Source: Rhizophagus clarus | Taxonomy: Eukaryota; Glomeromycota; Glomeromycetes; Glomerales; Glomeraceae | Reading direction: 5' to 3' | Length of the DNA stretch: 64,000 bases | Assembly (NCBI GenBank): GCA_015698045.1 | Contig: BLAL01000239.1 | Span: 1,612,001-1,676,000 of the forward strand | Part shown: piece after piece, positions 32,695 to 44,851 of the stretch | Position numbering within the stretch: position 1 is the stretch's first letter | How the letters are laid out: each line of letters opens with the position of its first letter | Made by a program: the position numbers and the translations under genes | Notes under the pieces: generated by a model | The model's database searches: none | What the model was told of the DNA's origin: nothing | Seen by the model: the letters and a program-made list of their open reading frames with translations, nothing else

Positions 32695-34032
32695 AAATAT
32701 TATCTTAATAAAATAGCTGTAGTCATGTGCAATATAAATTAGCATATTGTTTGATCCTCGTTAAAGTGTATATGATGTAATAAGTAATACACCACAAATT
32801 ATTTGTAACTCTGTGTGACTGCTTGTGTGATAAAATAATTAGAAATCGATCCCCAAAAAATATTTCAAATTTTTTCCCTATTTATCTGAATAGTATTTAT
32901 TTATAAGTTTATTTCCTTCAGAGCTACAGGCTATTCCTACTAGATTTCAATCAGAGTATATTTATATAATGTTACTAGGCCTTTATTACTGAGCGGTCGA
33001 GCAAGTAAAATAAAAAAAATTTGTATATGCATATTCCCTAATGCCTTTGCAATGTTGAGATCTACAATTAAAGATGCATGTCGTAAATAAAGAATTTTGA
33101 CATGTCGAAAAAATCAAAAAAAAATAAACAATTCGTCAATGCAAATCAAAATGGCAAAAAGCCGAAATAAATTCATCAAGTCGAAATTGGCGAAATTGTC
33201 AAAATAATGATTGGCTGCAGATCATCATTTTTTTGTGATGTAATGATGTGGCTGGCAAAATTGAATATAAATAAACACGTCATAAAATCAAAAAAAAATA
33301 TTTTTCTTTTTGATTTCACACGAAATATTATCAAGTATTTTTTTGTTTGAATATGTCGAAAACACCTTTCCTATAAAAATTATGTATACTGTTTATATAC
33401 TGTATATGTGTATCATTAATACTGTTTACAATTTTGTATACTGCATATCAGTATTAAGTATACTGTTCGCAAAATACTAATAATAAAAAATGTAATAAAG
33501 TATACGGTGAATATACTGTATGATACGGTATTTTGAATTCATACATTTATAACGTATATAGTATAAACATATTTTTACTGTATATCAGTATGTTGCATAC
33601 GGTTTGCAAACCATGGATACGGTATATTAAATTCATATGTTTATAATGTATTATTTATTTTACTGTAGATAATGGATACGGTATATTAAATCAATATATT
33701 ATACTATGAATATAATTTTATTTTATTTTCCATATATATATATATACCGATATATGTAATATTATTCAGACTACCAGAGCCCGATATCTAAGCTATTAGT
33801 CACACCAATATATATCAGTACATATATGATTTAGGCAAAAAAAAATTCATGCCCAAAATAAATTGGAAAAGACGAGAATAGTATATTATTTCAAAAGGAG
33901 AATGGAAAAAGGTATGTTTAGATAAAAGAATAAAAAAATTTATTAAAATATAATTTTTAAAATAAAATACTGTTTAAAAAAAATGATTAACAAGTCGAAT
34001 TTTGGTAGGCCTCGCTACTCATAAAAATATTT
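32695..34032. other. Gene-free AT-rich stretch, mirror of 980-2326
   Basis: Contains the same palindromic CAGTATAC/TATACTG words (33370-33680) and the (TA)n run near 33735. No gene is seen. Confidence 0.6.
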
Positions 34033-34649
34033 CTACAGAAGATTTCTTCTTTTCATACGCTCATGGTCTGTTTCTAAAAATTTTAAATAGATTTAGAATG
34101 TGAATATAAAAATTAAAGATAGAAATTCTTATTATAATTACCATCTTTCTCCTAAAACTGGGTTCTAAATAAGTCATAATATATTTCTCCAGTACGCGAC
34201 CATAGACGCCTTCCGGGTCTGTCTGGGATACCACTTCAGTAGAGGCAGAAATTCTAAATATCAAAAAAAAAAAATGGTAAGACAAATAAATTCAATTTAT
34301 ATTGATTTTTTTTTACTTACTTTATAATCTCTTACGAGATTTCTAAATTTTTGGCTGCATTGATTTCCCATAAAATTTGTATTGTACCGGTTATTTATTC
34401 TGACTTCACATAAATAAATTATTTGAATTTGAATTTTTTTTTTAAAGAACATATAATATAAAATATTATGCATATGAACCTTTGAGAGACAGACTCCCAG
34501 AATTCCATCCGGCTCTTACCATAAGCACTATGGTACTCATGGTTTCTCCTCCTTCATTCATCAATTAGCAGATCTATCATTGGATTGTGCTAGCGTGCCA
34601 GTTCAGGTCTACTTAATCGTGAATGACGTTGGCAAGCTTGGCGAGGCAT
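34033..34649 (-). pseudogene. Myb/trihelix-like repeat gene, decayed copy (right arm)
   Basis: Mirror of 361-979, with ATG at 34649, the Q-C-S-Q-K-F..L-V-x-D-Y segment near 34320-34390, and the basic third exon near 34180-34250. Substitutions against the left copy are more frequent than in the inner arm. Confidence 0.45.
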
Positions 34650-34978
34650 TTTTATGAATTAAAAATCAAATTAAAGGTTTGTACATAAAATATCACTTTA
34701 TAAATAAAATTCGAACAATATACCTTTTTGAATTCGCAATTAGAATAGTTGAATCATCATTAAAAGACCTCGTGCGTACGTAGTTTAATTGTTTTTAAAT
34801 ATAGATATCATGTTAAAACCAAAGAAAATCAAAATCACTTATTACATTGCATTTTACATTTTTTTAAATAGAATTACTATTATAAAAAATTATGCACTTT
34901 ATAATTTAATCGTCACAAATTTAATAAAAAATCATGCGCGTCATCATAAATTTGAAACTATACATACAATGTAATAAA

Positions 34979-37900
34979 TTAAGATCAACATAAGTTTAAC
35001 ACAAATTCAACACAAATAACGAAATTTGGCCAAAATTAACAAATTTTTTACCAATATTATCAACACAAATTGAACACAAAATTCAACACAAAATTCACGT
35101 TCGTACTTTATACTATTTTTTTACTTAACAATTTAATTCACAGAGAAATGCAATTAAAAAAACACGTTCAAATAAATATCCAAGTTATTTAATGATCGCG
35201 AAATCTCTGGAAAACTATGTTACTAAAATGATTCACAAAAGTTGGCCATAGCCACGCCACTCAGCCCAACCATGGCTGATCTTACTTCCGTCACAAAATA
35301 AAAATAAACCAATATATATATAAAAGTATACTAATATCATATTCAAATTTGTTTTCTGAAATTTGGCTTATATTAAGCTAAACATAGCTAAATCGCGCAG
35401 AATTGCTGTATTGTAGCTGTAATATCATAGCCCAAAATACCACTATTCTGTAACGGATGATACATACAATCAATACCTTCAGAATGACTGTTAAGCCAAT
35501 TAAGCCAAGAAACCTGGGTCCCAGCCCATAATTTTATTCGAATATATATTATATAAAGAGATCGAATTCAAAGTAAGTACTAACAAATTATACATTTTGA
35601 AAAAATAAAAACTTTATTAAATAAAACAAAACCATTAAATAAATATATTTTTCGTAATTAAAAATATGCCTCTGTGTAAATGTAAATATTGTTTAAATTT
35701 ATCAAATGGTGAAGGAAGTTCAGTACATAGAACAACAGTAGCTCGACACTTGTTAGAAGAAGAAAGGGCACAAACTCTAGAAGATGAATACCAAAGACTT
35801 TATCTGGAAGAAAATCCTTATTATTCTGAAGTGAAATATTCGTATGAAGAAAACTTACATGAAGAAGAAAATGAACGATCATTCATGAAGACAAGTGATA
35901 ATGATGAAGAAAACGAACGATCATATATGGAGATGAGTGATAGTGAAGATCTGGAAGAAACTGATGATGATTTTGGTTTTGAAAATAAAGAAAACAATAA
36001 TTATGAAAACGATTCAATCTCTGATTCTCAAAATGAATCAGAATTTGATAACGCTGATAACGTAAATTTTAATACCGATAATGAATAAGGTGAACTCCAA
36101 ATAAATTATAATAGTATTTAAATATATTAACTATTTGTTAACAATAATGATAAATTTTTTAGATAGTATGATTATTTCTGATGAATTGCTTGAAGGATTA
36201 AGGCTTTTATATGTGAAATCAAATTTTAATTTTTCTGAAGCTGCATTTAAAAATATATATAAAGTTTTCAATAGAAATAAAATGAGCTTTAATAAAATAA
36301 AAAAAATACCTGGTTCAATAGTAGGAATTGAACCAAAAATATATGATATGTGCGTCAATTCATATTGTGCTTTTGTAGGAGTTTTAGAAAATGAAAGAAA
36401 GTGTAAAATTTGCAAAGAGGATCAATATTATAGTAACGACAAATCAAGAAAAAATTTACCTTTTATCTCTATAATTGAGCGCTTAAAGCTTCAATTTAAA
36501 AACTCTAAAAGATCCAAAGAGTTATTATATAGGTATAACTATATTAATAATATAGGAGACCTTATTCATGGGGATATAGGTGATATTTTTGATGGGCAGA
36601 TATATAAGGAACTATTAGATGATGGCTATTTTCCCAATCCTAGAGATATAGCCTTTACTGCATCTTGTGACGGTTATCAAATATTTCAACAAAAAACTGA
36701 TGATTGTTGGGTGTTCCTTTTTATAAATAATAATTTGCCTCAAGAATTAAGGGTAAAAAAAAAAAAAATTTAATGGTAACATTAATAATCCTAGGGCCAA
36801 AACAATGGCAAGATTTAATTCATTTCTTTATCCATTAATCCAAGAAATGAAAATGTTACAAGGTACATTAAAATAACATGAAAAATAATAATTAATAAAA
36901 ATGTTATTGATTATGTTTTTACATATACAGATGGAATATCATGCTATGATAGAAATAAAAAAGAAAACTTTACTTTGCGTGCTCATATATTGGCTTGGAC
37001 TGGGGATCTACCTGCCCTTTCAAAAGTTTTATGTTTAACAGGACATAATTCATATTCGGGTTGCAGATTCTGTAATCTTCAAGGAACTTTAAATGAAACA
37101 AATAGGCATGTATATTATCCATTACAACAGGGCATTGATCCTAAACAATTGCCAATCCGAACACATAATGAGATGCTGATTAGCACAAATGAAATTGAAC
37201 ATCTGAAAGGAGATCATAGAAAAACTCACATACGTAACTGTGGTTGGTTTGATATTTATAATAAATTCTTAATAAGATTAATATTTTTCTGTAATTTTAA
37301 AATCTTGTTTAATAAAAAAAAATAGGAGTTAAAGGAAAGAGTATATTATTTGAATTATCTTCTTTAAAATTTCCTCGTTCATTTACAGTGGATATAATGC
37401 ACTTTTTTTTTGAAAATATCACACCTCATATGTTTTGACATTGGATAGAAAATTCTATCCAAAAAATGATGAACGAAATTCAAATAATTATACAATAAGT
37501 TCTAAAACATGGGTTGAAATTGGTGAAATCATGGAAAAAAATAGATCTAATATGCCATCTGATATTGGACGTCCTCCACGCAATATTGTTAAACATTCAG
37601 CTGTGTTTAAAGCTGTGGAATGTGCAAATTGGATTATTTTGTTTTCTTTACTATTGTTAAAAGGAAGGTTGCTACAAAGGTAATAAAGCAGGATTAATTA
37701 TTAAAAATTAATATTATGGAAAGTTTATTAAAATAGTTTAAAATAATAGTCATTTTTTAGGATCGTCAAATTTTGTTGAAACTATTCAGTTATGTATTCA
37801 ATCTTGAATAGATCTTGAAGATTTAGATAAAATCCAAAATTTATTAATACAATTTTATAACCATTACGCAAGGTAACTTTATTTTTCTTATTTTTTTTTT

Positions 37901-39216
37901 TTTACATTAATAACATGACTTTTTATAATCATAGTTCATACGGGTTAGAAGGTGAAAGATTGCTGGCATATTTAATTTCTTTTCATTACTTGTTGCACAT
38001 AGGAAATTGTATTGAAGATCTTGGTCCTTGTCACAGATTTTGGCAGTTTCTGATGGAAAGATATTGTGGAATGTTAATTCCACTTGTTAGCTCTCGAAAA
38101 CTGCCATATGTGAATTTGTTTAATAATGTGTTGCTGCAGGAAAGGTTCAAGTATCTACAATTATTACCAAAGTATGACGAAAAAGTTTTTTCTAATTTCA
38201 AAGAAAAGGAAAAAACATGGCCACTACATAGGGTAATTTCTAGTAATGTATATGATAGGATGTATGAATTTTATTCTCCGTTCCGTGTGTTAGTTGTAAA
38301 CTAACAAAAAATGAGACCATGAAATTAAAGCAATGCTATGCAGCTATATTCCAAAACACCAGGGATATTAGAGTAATTATTTTTTATAACTACTTTACAT
38401 TGTATATTTATTTATTTTGAATACTTTTATGGATGTAATATTGTTATTCATTATTTAGGACATTGAAAAAAGTTATATAAAGTATGGGAAACTTCGTACA
38501 AAGGATGGCAACATTATATCTTCTAAATGGTGGAAAAATGAAAATGATAGTAGTCGAAATGATTATTGTGCCACTGTAAGAAATTGACTATTATATTTAT
38601 AATTATTCTTATTTAAATATTAAACATAAATTTTATTATAGATTAATCTAACTATCGATGATCAGCAAGAAGAAGAAATTTTTGGCCAAATTGAATATTT
38701 TATGATTCATATGTTTCAAGGTCAAAAATGAATGTTTGCGTATGTTCAAAAATCAAAAAATTAGAGAAAAGTATCAGAAATTTGAAATTTTTTGATGTCT
38801 TCGATCCTCTACAATATGTGGAAGTAATTGGTATTGATAGAACCGTTGGTTTTTTTGAAGTATATGATAAATTAAAATATTATATAATAGATAAATATGC
38901 AAACTGGTAATAACTGCAAGCTGATAAGATTAACATTTTCATCTTTACAAAAATTGTCATTTATTTATCTTACAAAATATAAACAAATTAAATAAATCAA
39001 GAATAAGCGAAATTTTCTTATTTTAATAATCATGATAGTATGCTGCAATTAATTTTTTTTTTGCTGTAAATAAATTTTTGACGTATTGCAGATTTGTTTT
39101 GTGATATGATTGAATTTGTGTTTAATTTGTGTTGATAATTCTGGTAAAAAATTTGTCAATTTTGGCCAAATTTCATTATTTGTGTTGAATGTGTGTTGAA
39201 CTTATGTTGATCTTAA
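34979..39216 (+). mobile_element. Plavaka/CACTA-like DNA transposon
   Basis: Terminal inverted repeats of about 100 bp (34979-35080 and 39115-39216) begin TTAAGATCAACATAAGTT and share TTCAACACAAAT, ATTTGGCCAAAATT and TTTTTTACCA blocks. The interior is a decayed transposase (35666-38910). I could not identify a convincing target-site duplication. The same terminal block recurs alone at 56835-56945 and 60275-60385, and at 1-33. Confidence 0.75.
35666..38910 (+). pseudogene. Plavaka-like transposase, multi-exon and decayed
   Basis: Pieces run in order: 35666-36088, a Cys-rich start (C-K-C-K-Y-C) and long acidic segment; 36135-36773, with D-G-Y-F-P-N-P-R-D-I-A and S-C-D-G-Y-Q-I-F, the first catalytic Asp region of CACTA/Plavaka enzymes; 36975-37325, with G-D-L-P-A and G-H-N-S-Y-S-G-C-R-F-C-N zinc site; then D-I-M-H-F-F-F-E-N near 37390; 37435-37683; and 37915-38304 with L-L-H-I-G-N-C-I-E-D-L-G-P and M-E-R-Y-C-G. 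Intron-like gaps with TAG acceptors separate some pieces. Frameshifts at the A-run near 36760 and near 37435 inactivate it. Confidence 0.7.
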
Positions 39217-41279
39217 TTTTTATATGGCACGATTTTTTGTGAACTTCTTTTTCAACACAATTATAAGCAGGTACTCTTGCAAGATATTTTTCCAAGTATA
39301 GAATTAACCCAACGGAATGTCATTACGCTAATAAGTTTATAGGTATATAAAGCAAAATGGATTGATGAATATATAGATGAATGGGATAATTTAGGGTTGA
39401 TAGTTCGTTTTATTTTTCACTGAAGGAAATACATGTAGATTTCTTACATATAACGATATAATAAATATATTAAATATAACTAATAAGTATATAAAATTAA
39501 TATAATAAATATAATAATTAAAATAGAAATCAAAAATATCAAAAATAATAAAACATATTGAAGAATGTAAAGAAGGCAAGAAAGAAGAGAAAGAATGTGA
39601 CGCAGAGAAAAAAGTTGATAATGAAATTTCAGTTCTGTTTGTAAGTCGAGCACTTGAAAATCAGACATGATTTCACCTGAAGTTAACCCTTTACAACTGC
39701 AGATCCATCATTACCAAAATCTTTGAACATTAGGATACAACAAGATACTCCTGCTCTTTGGCCTGAAATTCGCATTAACTAAATTATTATTGTTTGTAAT
39801 TTTGTTCCATTTTTGAATCCACCATAATTGCCAGAAAGAGCGAACTCCTATTAGACAATTATACCTTCTTCAACAAATGAATATGTTGTGTCTGAATGAA
39901 TGACAGCCTTGTTTTAGTTATATTTAAATAGGCAAACGCAGATAAAAACCCATTAATTGGCAGGCTACAGAGTGCAATGCAACCTACCAACCCTTACGGG
40001 TCTAAGGGTTAGGAATTAAACTACTCGCTAAACACCCACAGTTGGTATGGAGTTAAAGAAAACAAACAAAATACTTACGTGTACAGTGCGCAACTTGTGG
40101 TGTTAGAATGGCCTTGAGGGGGTTATCACGCGAAGTACCTCTATCCATTTGTTCCCAATGTTAGGCGGCATTGCCTAATGACATAAATGGGTGAGGGGCA
40201 ATCAGGTCTTATGCCTCCAGACAAATGCCTGGCGTTCCAGAGGCAACTTTGTTCTCGTACAAATTGCATCGGTGAAAACGTCTTTCAAAGAAATTAATCA
40301 ATAAAAAGTATACTTGGGCATTAGCTGATCTTCAAATTCACCCTATAAACTCCAGAAGGACAGGGATTAGTGCAGGCATCATGGCTTACGTATCTCATTA
40401 AAGATTAATTAAATTGAAAAATAGGATCCAAATTCAGTATGACTGAATCAATCGCCTCTGGTTATCGAACTTCCAGTCAGAAGTGATCGCTAGAATCAAG
40501 AAACTGATAATTACCCTTATCAGTAATGATCGAAAGATGTATGAACAAGTTTTCACCTTTAATTTAGAAGGACTGGGAAAAGGTATGCAAATACCAGCAA
40601 TATATTCTCCCTTTTAAGAATCTGATATATCAAACTCAAAAAGAGAAAAAAAAAGAAAAAAAAAAGAAAAAGAAAAAGAAAAAGAAATGAAAGAAAAAAA
40701 GGAAAAAAAAAAAAAAAAATATCAGACTCGAATAAAAGTCAGAGAAATTATTTTTCAAAAAAAACTAAAATTGATCATTTATATAAAATTAACGAAAATG
40801 TTGCATATTACGTGAGCTAAATTTCTTCCACATGGAAAGATATACATACTTGTTAAATTCAGGTATGCACAAAGTGAAAAATTAGACGAATTATATTATT
40901 ACAATTTCCTTTTATGAGTATATACAGCCACAATTGTAGATAGGCTGGGACGTCAATTTCTTGACTACTGATCAAAACCATTTTATATGTAATTTAAAAA
41001 TTCACAAAGTATATGAATTGAGTAAAATCTAAAAAAATATTTTTATTAATTTACGCATTAGAAAATTTTTAATAAAATTATATTGCATAATTCATTTCTC
41101 AATTAAAAATGTTAGAAAGTAAACAATAAAGTTCGTTTTTAATGAAAATTCTATTTATATTATAACTTGTTAAAAAAAATTACACATTTGATACTTGTTC
41201 GCTACTATTTTATAAAAAAAAATAGTACCCAGGCTGTATGACATGGACGTCAGTATCAATCACAGCCCAAAAAAAAAAT
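39217..41279. other. Non-coding stretch with simple repeats and a moderate-GC unclassified block
   Basis: Positions 39390-39670 are AT-rich low complexity. Positions 39950-40580 are more balanced in composition and look like the remains of a retroelement 3' region or SINE-like sequence, but no coding motif or tRNA-like box is convincing. Positions 40640-40720 are an almost pure (GAAAAA)n purine tract. Confidence 0.4.
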
Positions 41280-41379
41280 GTGAGTCTCCAGCCGATATTT
41301 GGTACAGACTGGGCTTCGCTACTCACTCATAAATATAAATTTAAAAAAAAAAATTAAAATAAAGTTATCTTTATCGTCA
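41280..41379 (-). pseudogene. 3' end of the Myb/trihelix-like gene split by the Polinton
   Basis: The minus strand reads TATTTATGAGTGAGTAGCGAAGCCC, matching TTTATGAGTAGCAAGGCCT after the last exon of the arm copies (near 990 and 34020). The 5' part lies at 55860-56490 in the same orientation, so the 14.5-kb element inserted between them. Confidence 0.5.
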
Positions 41380-42013
41380 GGGCTGACCTCTGGTCGCCTG
41401 GGCCAAAGTCCCAGTATACATCCCAACTCTGTTTGGAACTCGATCAGATCTCCTATCCAGTTAGCCTCCCAGCGCCTTTATAGCACGTCTCTAACAATAC
41501 CATAGATAAATACCATATCTCCTGGTATGACCTCCTATATATGTTCCTCAGACCATCCTCAGACCAGTCCTCAGAACAGAAAACATATCAAATTACCATT
41601 AAATCAATAAAATAAAGGCAAAATCATATACAACATCAGTATGGTTTAATGGTACGAAGATAATTCCTAAAAAATATTATCCAACTCCAGACACCATATA
41701 CATATATACCTATATATAGCACTTATAATATAAAACTTTTTGGAAAAAATTCTCAGACCAATGATCAGACTCACTTCAGACCCCAAAAGTATCGATTTTA
41801 CTTTTCTAAAGCCTTCAAAATGCTAATTTCGCTATCAACCCTGATTAAAAATTGGTCCAAAATTAGTCCTAAGAAAAATTTCGCTCTTTGTACCAAAATA
41901 TTGGGTATATATAGCATCACTTCTTGTACTAACTACCTATATATACCTATTCATACCAAATTTCTATGCTTTCCAATAGCATACAAATATACCTGAAAAA
42001 AAATCGTAATTAA
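41380..42013 (+). repeat. Left terminal inverted repeat of the Polinton
   Basis: Inverted match to 55226-55859. Its inner end, GAAAAAAAATCGTAATTAA, is followed by AACATAGTCAATATATAGG and, 69 bases later, the first gene. Confidence 0.9.
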
Positions 42014-42081
42014 ACATAGTCAATATATAGGTATCTAAAAAATAAATTAAACAAAGCTTTTACTAAAGTATCTAACTAACA

Positions 42082-44046
42082 ATGAATAACCAAAGCCAAT
42101 CACATAAAGCGTCTCGTGATCAATTCTTCTTAGCCAGACCTACTCGAGAATTTAGTAGCAAAACTCTTAGAAAGTACTTATATTCAGCTAAGTCTTTTCA
42201 AGAACTTATACCTGCTAAAGAGTATCTGATAAGTTACTTTGTACGTAGTGATATAGGTGTATATAAGTGGTTTCCAAAAAATCAAGTTTTCAAGCATTAT
42301 TCTCAAAAAATTGCTGAAGATTCTTTTATCCAAAGTGATACTATACAATTCAAAGATAATGAAGGAAAGGTAGTTGATACATTTAATATTCAGGCTTGGT
42401 TCTTTAGAAATACCCCATTCTTTATTCCTCAAGTGAATCAATTTCAGCCTAAAATATATCATGATACAGATGGTGGATACTATATCAATGAATTTGCTGG
42501 CTTTCTTTATCCTAATCCATCTCTATTTCATGAATTTAATCAAGAAATTTGTGATCAGGTAAAGCTAATTATCAATCATATAGAAGAAGTGCTTTGTTCA
42601 TCAGATAAAAGGCAAGCTTACTATATGAAAAATCTGGTCATGCGTATTGCTATTGATCAAAAAATGCAAAAAACAATGTTTCTATACTCAGGTCCAGGAA
42701 CAGGTAAAACAATGCTTACATGGTTTCTTCGTGAAAGAGTTCTTGGTCCAAAAATTACTATGAAAACTGCAAATGAACGAATTATTACTGGGCAGTTTAA
42801 TAAAGAACTAGAAGGTAAGTGCTTATTAATTTTAGAAGAAATGTTTAATTCCAAATCCACAGACTGGATTACTTTCGCAAATCGCCTTAAAGACTTTATA
42901 GATAGTGACACTTTAATGATAGAAGAAAAGTATATGACACCTTATCCTGTTACCAATATTACGAATCTAATCATTAACAGTAATAATAGCAAAACTATTC
43001 GGCTAGATAGAAATGATAGAAGATATTTCATTCCAGATATTTCAGAAAAGTATGTTAATAATGGTATTGGTATGGACCACTATTATGCTCCATTAGATTC
43101 GGCTATAAAAGATCCAGAAGTTGGTAAAGCCTTTTATTCTTATGCATTAGAATACGTAAAGCTTAATCCAGATTTTGATGAACGTAAAATCCCTATGACA
43201 AAAACTAAACTAATGATGATAAATAGAGATAATAATAAAGTTCATGAATTCATTAAAGAAAAATATATAATCCAGAATAGAGATCTAAATGAATCCTCAT
43301 CTGTATTATATCACGATTTTAAAGCTTGGTTTGCTACATATGCCAGTTCTAATAAAAAGCCCCCCACTGTACAGGAATTTACTCGTGCATTAGGAGAGCT
43401 TGGAATAAAAGCTAAACAAAAAAGAGTTGAACATTGAAAAGCTGGTAAAAGACTTCAATGGTATTCAGCTCCATATGCTAATCTTTATACCACATTTATG
43501 AAAAAGAATATGATAGACGAAGCTGAAAATATTGAAATACCTGAAGGTTATAAAGAATCTAAAGTTCTTATAGAGATTCCACCTGAAAGACTTCCTAATT
43601 CTGTTTGTGAGCAAGAGGAAGTAATGGATACTCAGTCAGAACAAGAGGAGACAGAAGACCAACCCGTTACTTCAGAATCTGTTGCAAACCTAATAGATAA
43701 CTTCATAACAGAACTAAATACTCTTATACCACCTTCGACTAAGTCAGAACAAGAACCAGAAGTAGAGGAAGAACCAGAGATAGAGCCAGAACCATATGGA
43801 ATACCTGGTCCTTCTATACCAGCTGAACCGTCTATATCACAAGAAGTATCAAAACCAGTTCAAAAAGTTGATCCAGATCCCATGCCTAAAATGAATACTG
43901 CCAAATATTGGGAATGGATAAATAGACATAAATATGACAACATAAAGCCCTGGTACAAGAATTCTCGTAATAAAATGATAAATAAGCTATATTCTACAGC
44001 CAAAGAATGCTGGGCTAAATATATAGACGAAGATGACCCCCTATAA
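42082..44046 (+). pseudogene. Superfamily 3 helicase (D5-like), one in-frame TGA
   Basis: A 654-aa frame from ATG 42082. Residues 1-190 resemble the region N-terminal to viral primase-helicase ATPases, with an N-E-F-A-G-F motif. Walker A G-P-G-T-G-K-T is at 204-210, Walker B L-L-I-L-E-E at about 248-253, sensor I-N-S-N-N near 298-302, and R-N-D-R-R-Y-F follows. This is a hexameric DNA helicase for element replication. TGA at 43435-43437 (codon 452) is in a position where the frame continues unbroken into a Glu/Pro-rich linker and a C-terminal Trp-rich basic domain. The TGA is probably a former TGG. No separate primase domain is obvious. Confidence 0.8.
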
Positions 44047-44416
44047 CTGGGATATCCTCTTAGCTGAATTGAAAGAATTTGATAAGATTATAAGAAGAGA
44101 TAACCTATATCTCGTCAAATTTGGTGATGCCATAGATAAGCTAAAAGAATGGCTCAAATACAATGATAATGTAGATACTCAAATAAAATGCTTAGAACTT
44201 GCCAACTATCTAAAAAGATACAACGAGAATAAGGAAACTGTATTTGTAGAACCTTCTTCTGGCTATAAAGTTGCAAAATTACAACCACAGATAATAGAAT
44301 GTCATAGCTAAATAAATGAACGTGAATGTATGAAGGTCAATGGTGAAGAATACAAATCAGATTATAATGATTGCTTATCTGATAATGGCTTATTTGGTGA
44401 AATTGATCAATTATAA
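44033..44416 (+). pseudogene. Small unknown Polinton gene, one in-frame TAA
   Basis: 128 codons, starting 14 bases inside the end of the helicase frame and ending at TAA 44414-44416. TAA at 44309-44311 interrupts it and is one change from CAA. The protein is acidic and helical, with no family I recognise. The overlap suggests translation from a shared or overlapping transcript. Confidence 0.45.
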
Positions 44417-44491
44417 GAGCTAGTTATTTTATTTTTTCAAATATATTAACAAAAAATTAGTAATTAAATAAATAATATATATTTCAAAAAA

Positions 44492-44842
44492 ATGTTTTCA
44501 AGACTAGTTCGTTATTTACCAAGTAGGCCAGATATCATAGAAGTTAAATTTAGTGGCCGACAGTTCTCTAGAAAAAGAATTGCAAATCTTGATCAAAAAC
44601 TTAAAGCCCGATATCCAGGCAAACAGTTTCAAATCTTACTTCCTTATGAAAATTGGAAGCCAGGTTGCTGGACTATTAATGAAGATAACGCAAATCTTTT
44701 CTCCTTACTTGACCACTATGATGAGAGCCAAATGCCTGATAATATAGGTGATCCAAAGTGGTTTGATAACTTTATCATTTATATGAGAGATTTGCCAGTG
44801 GTATCAGGTAGATGTGACGATACAAATGATTGCCTTTATTAG
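44492..44842 (+). CDS. Small unknown Polinton protein
   Basis: An intact 116-aa frame, basic at the start (R-Q-F-S-R-K-R-I) and acidic towards the end, nine bases upstream of the polymerase ATG. No family is recognised. Its position directly before the protein-primed polymerase makes a polymerase accessory or terminal-protein-like role conceivable, but this is a guess. Confidence 0.5.
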   Translation: MFSRLVRYLPSRPDIIEVKFSGRQFSRKRIANLDQKLKARYPGKQFQILLPYENWKPGCWTINEDNANLFSLLDHYDESQMPDNIGDPKWFDNFIIYMRDLPVVSGRCDDTNDCLY

Positions 44843-44851
44843 TGCTTAAAA

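Larger units (their letters stand above)
25535..35010 (-). repeat. Right arm of giant inverted repeat
   Basis: This is the partner of the left arm at 1-9835, carrying the same genes in mirrored order and orientation. The tract 27238-31620 is nearly identical to 3400-7784. Similarity drops abruptly at about 27238, inside the first intron of the effector gene, where the two arms carry different upstream exons. Inward of that point the pairs 26220-26738/8367-8882 and 24523-26113/9044-9835 are clearly homologous but diverged, so the palindrome is older than its homogenised outer-middle tract. Confidence 0.93.

Noticed and set aside
39950..40580. tRNA or SINE with A/B boxes in the moderate-GC block
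   Set aside because: No cloverleaf or convincing internal promoter boxes could be found by eye.
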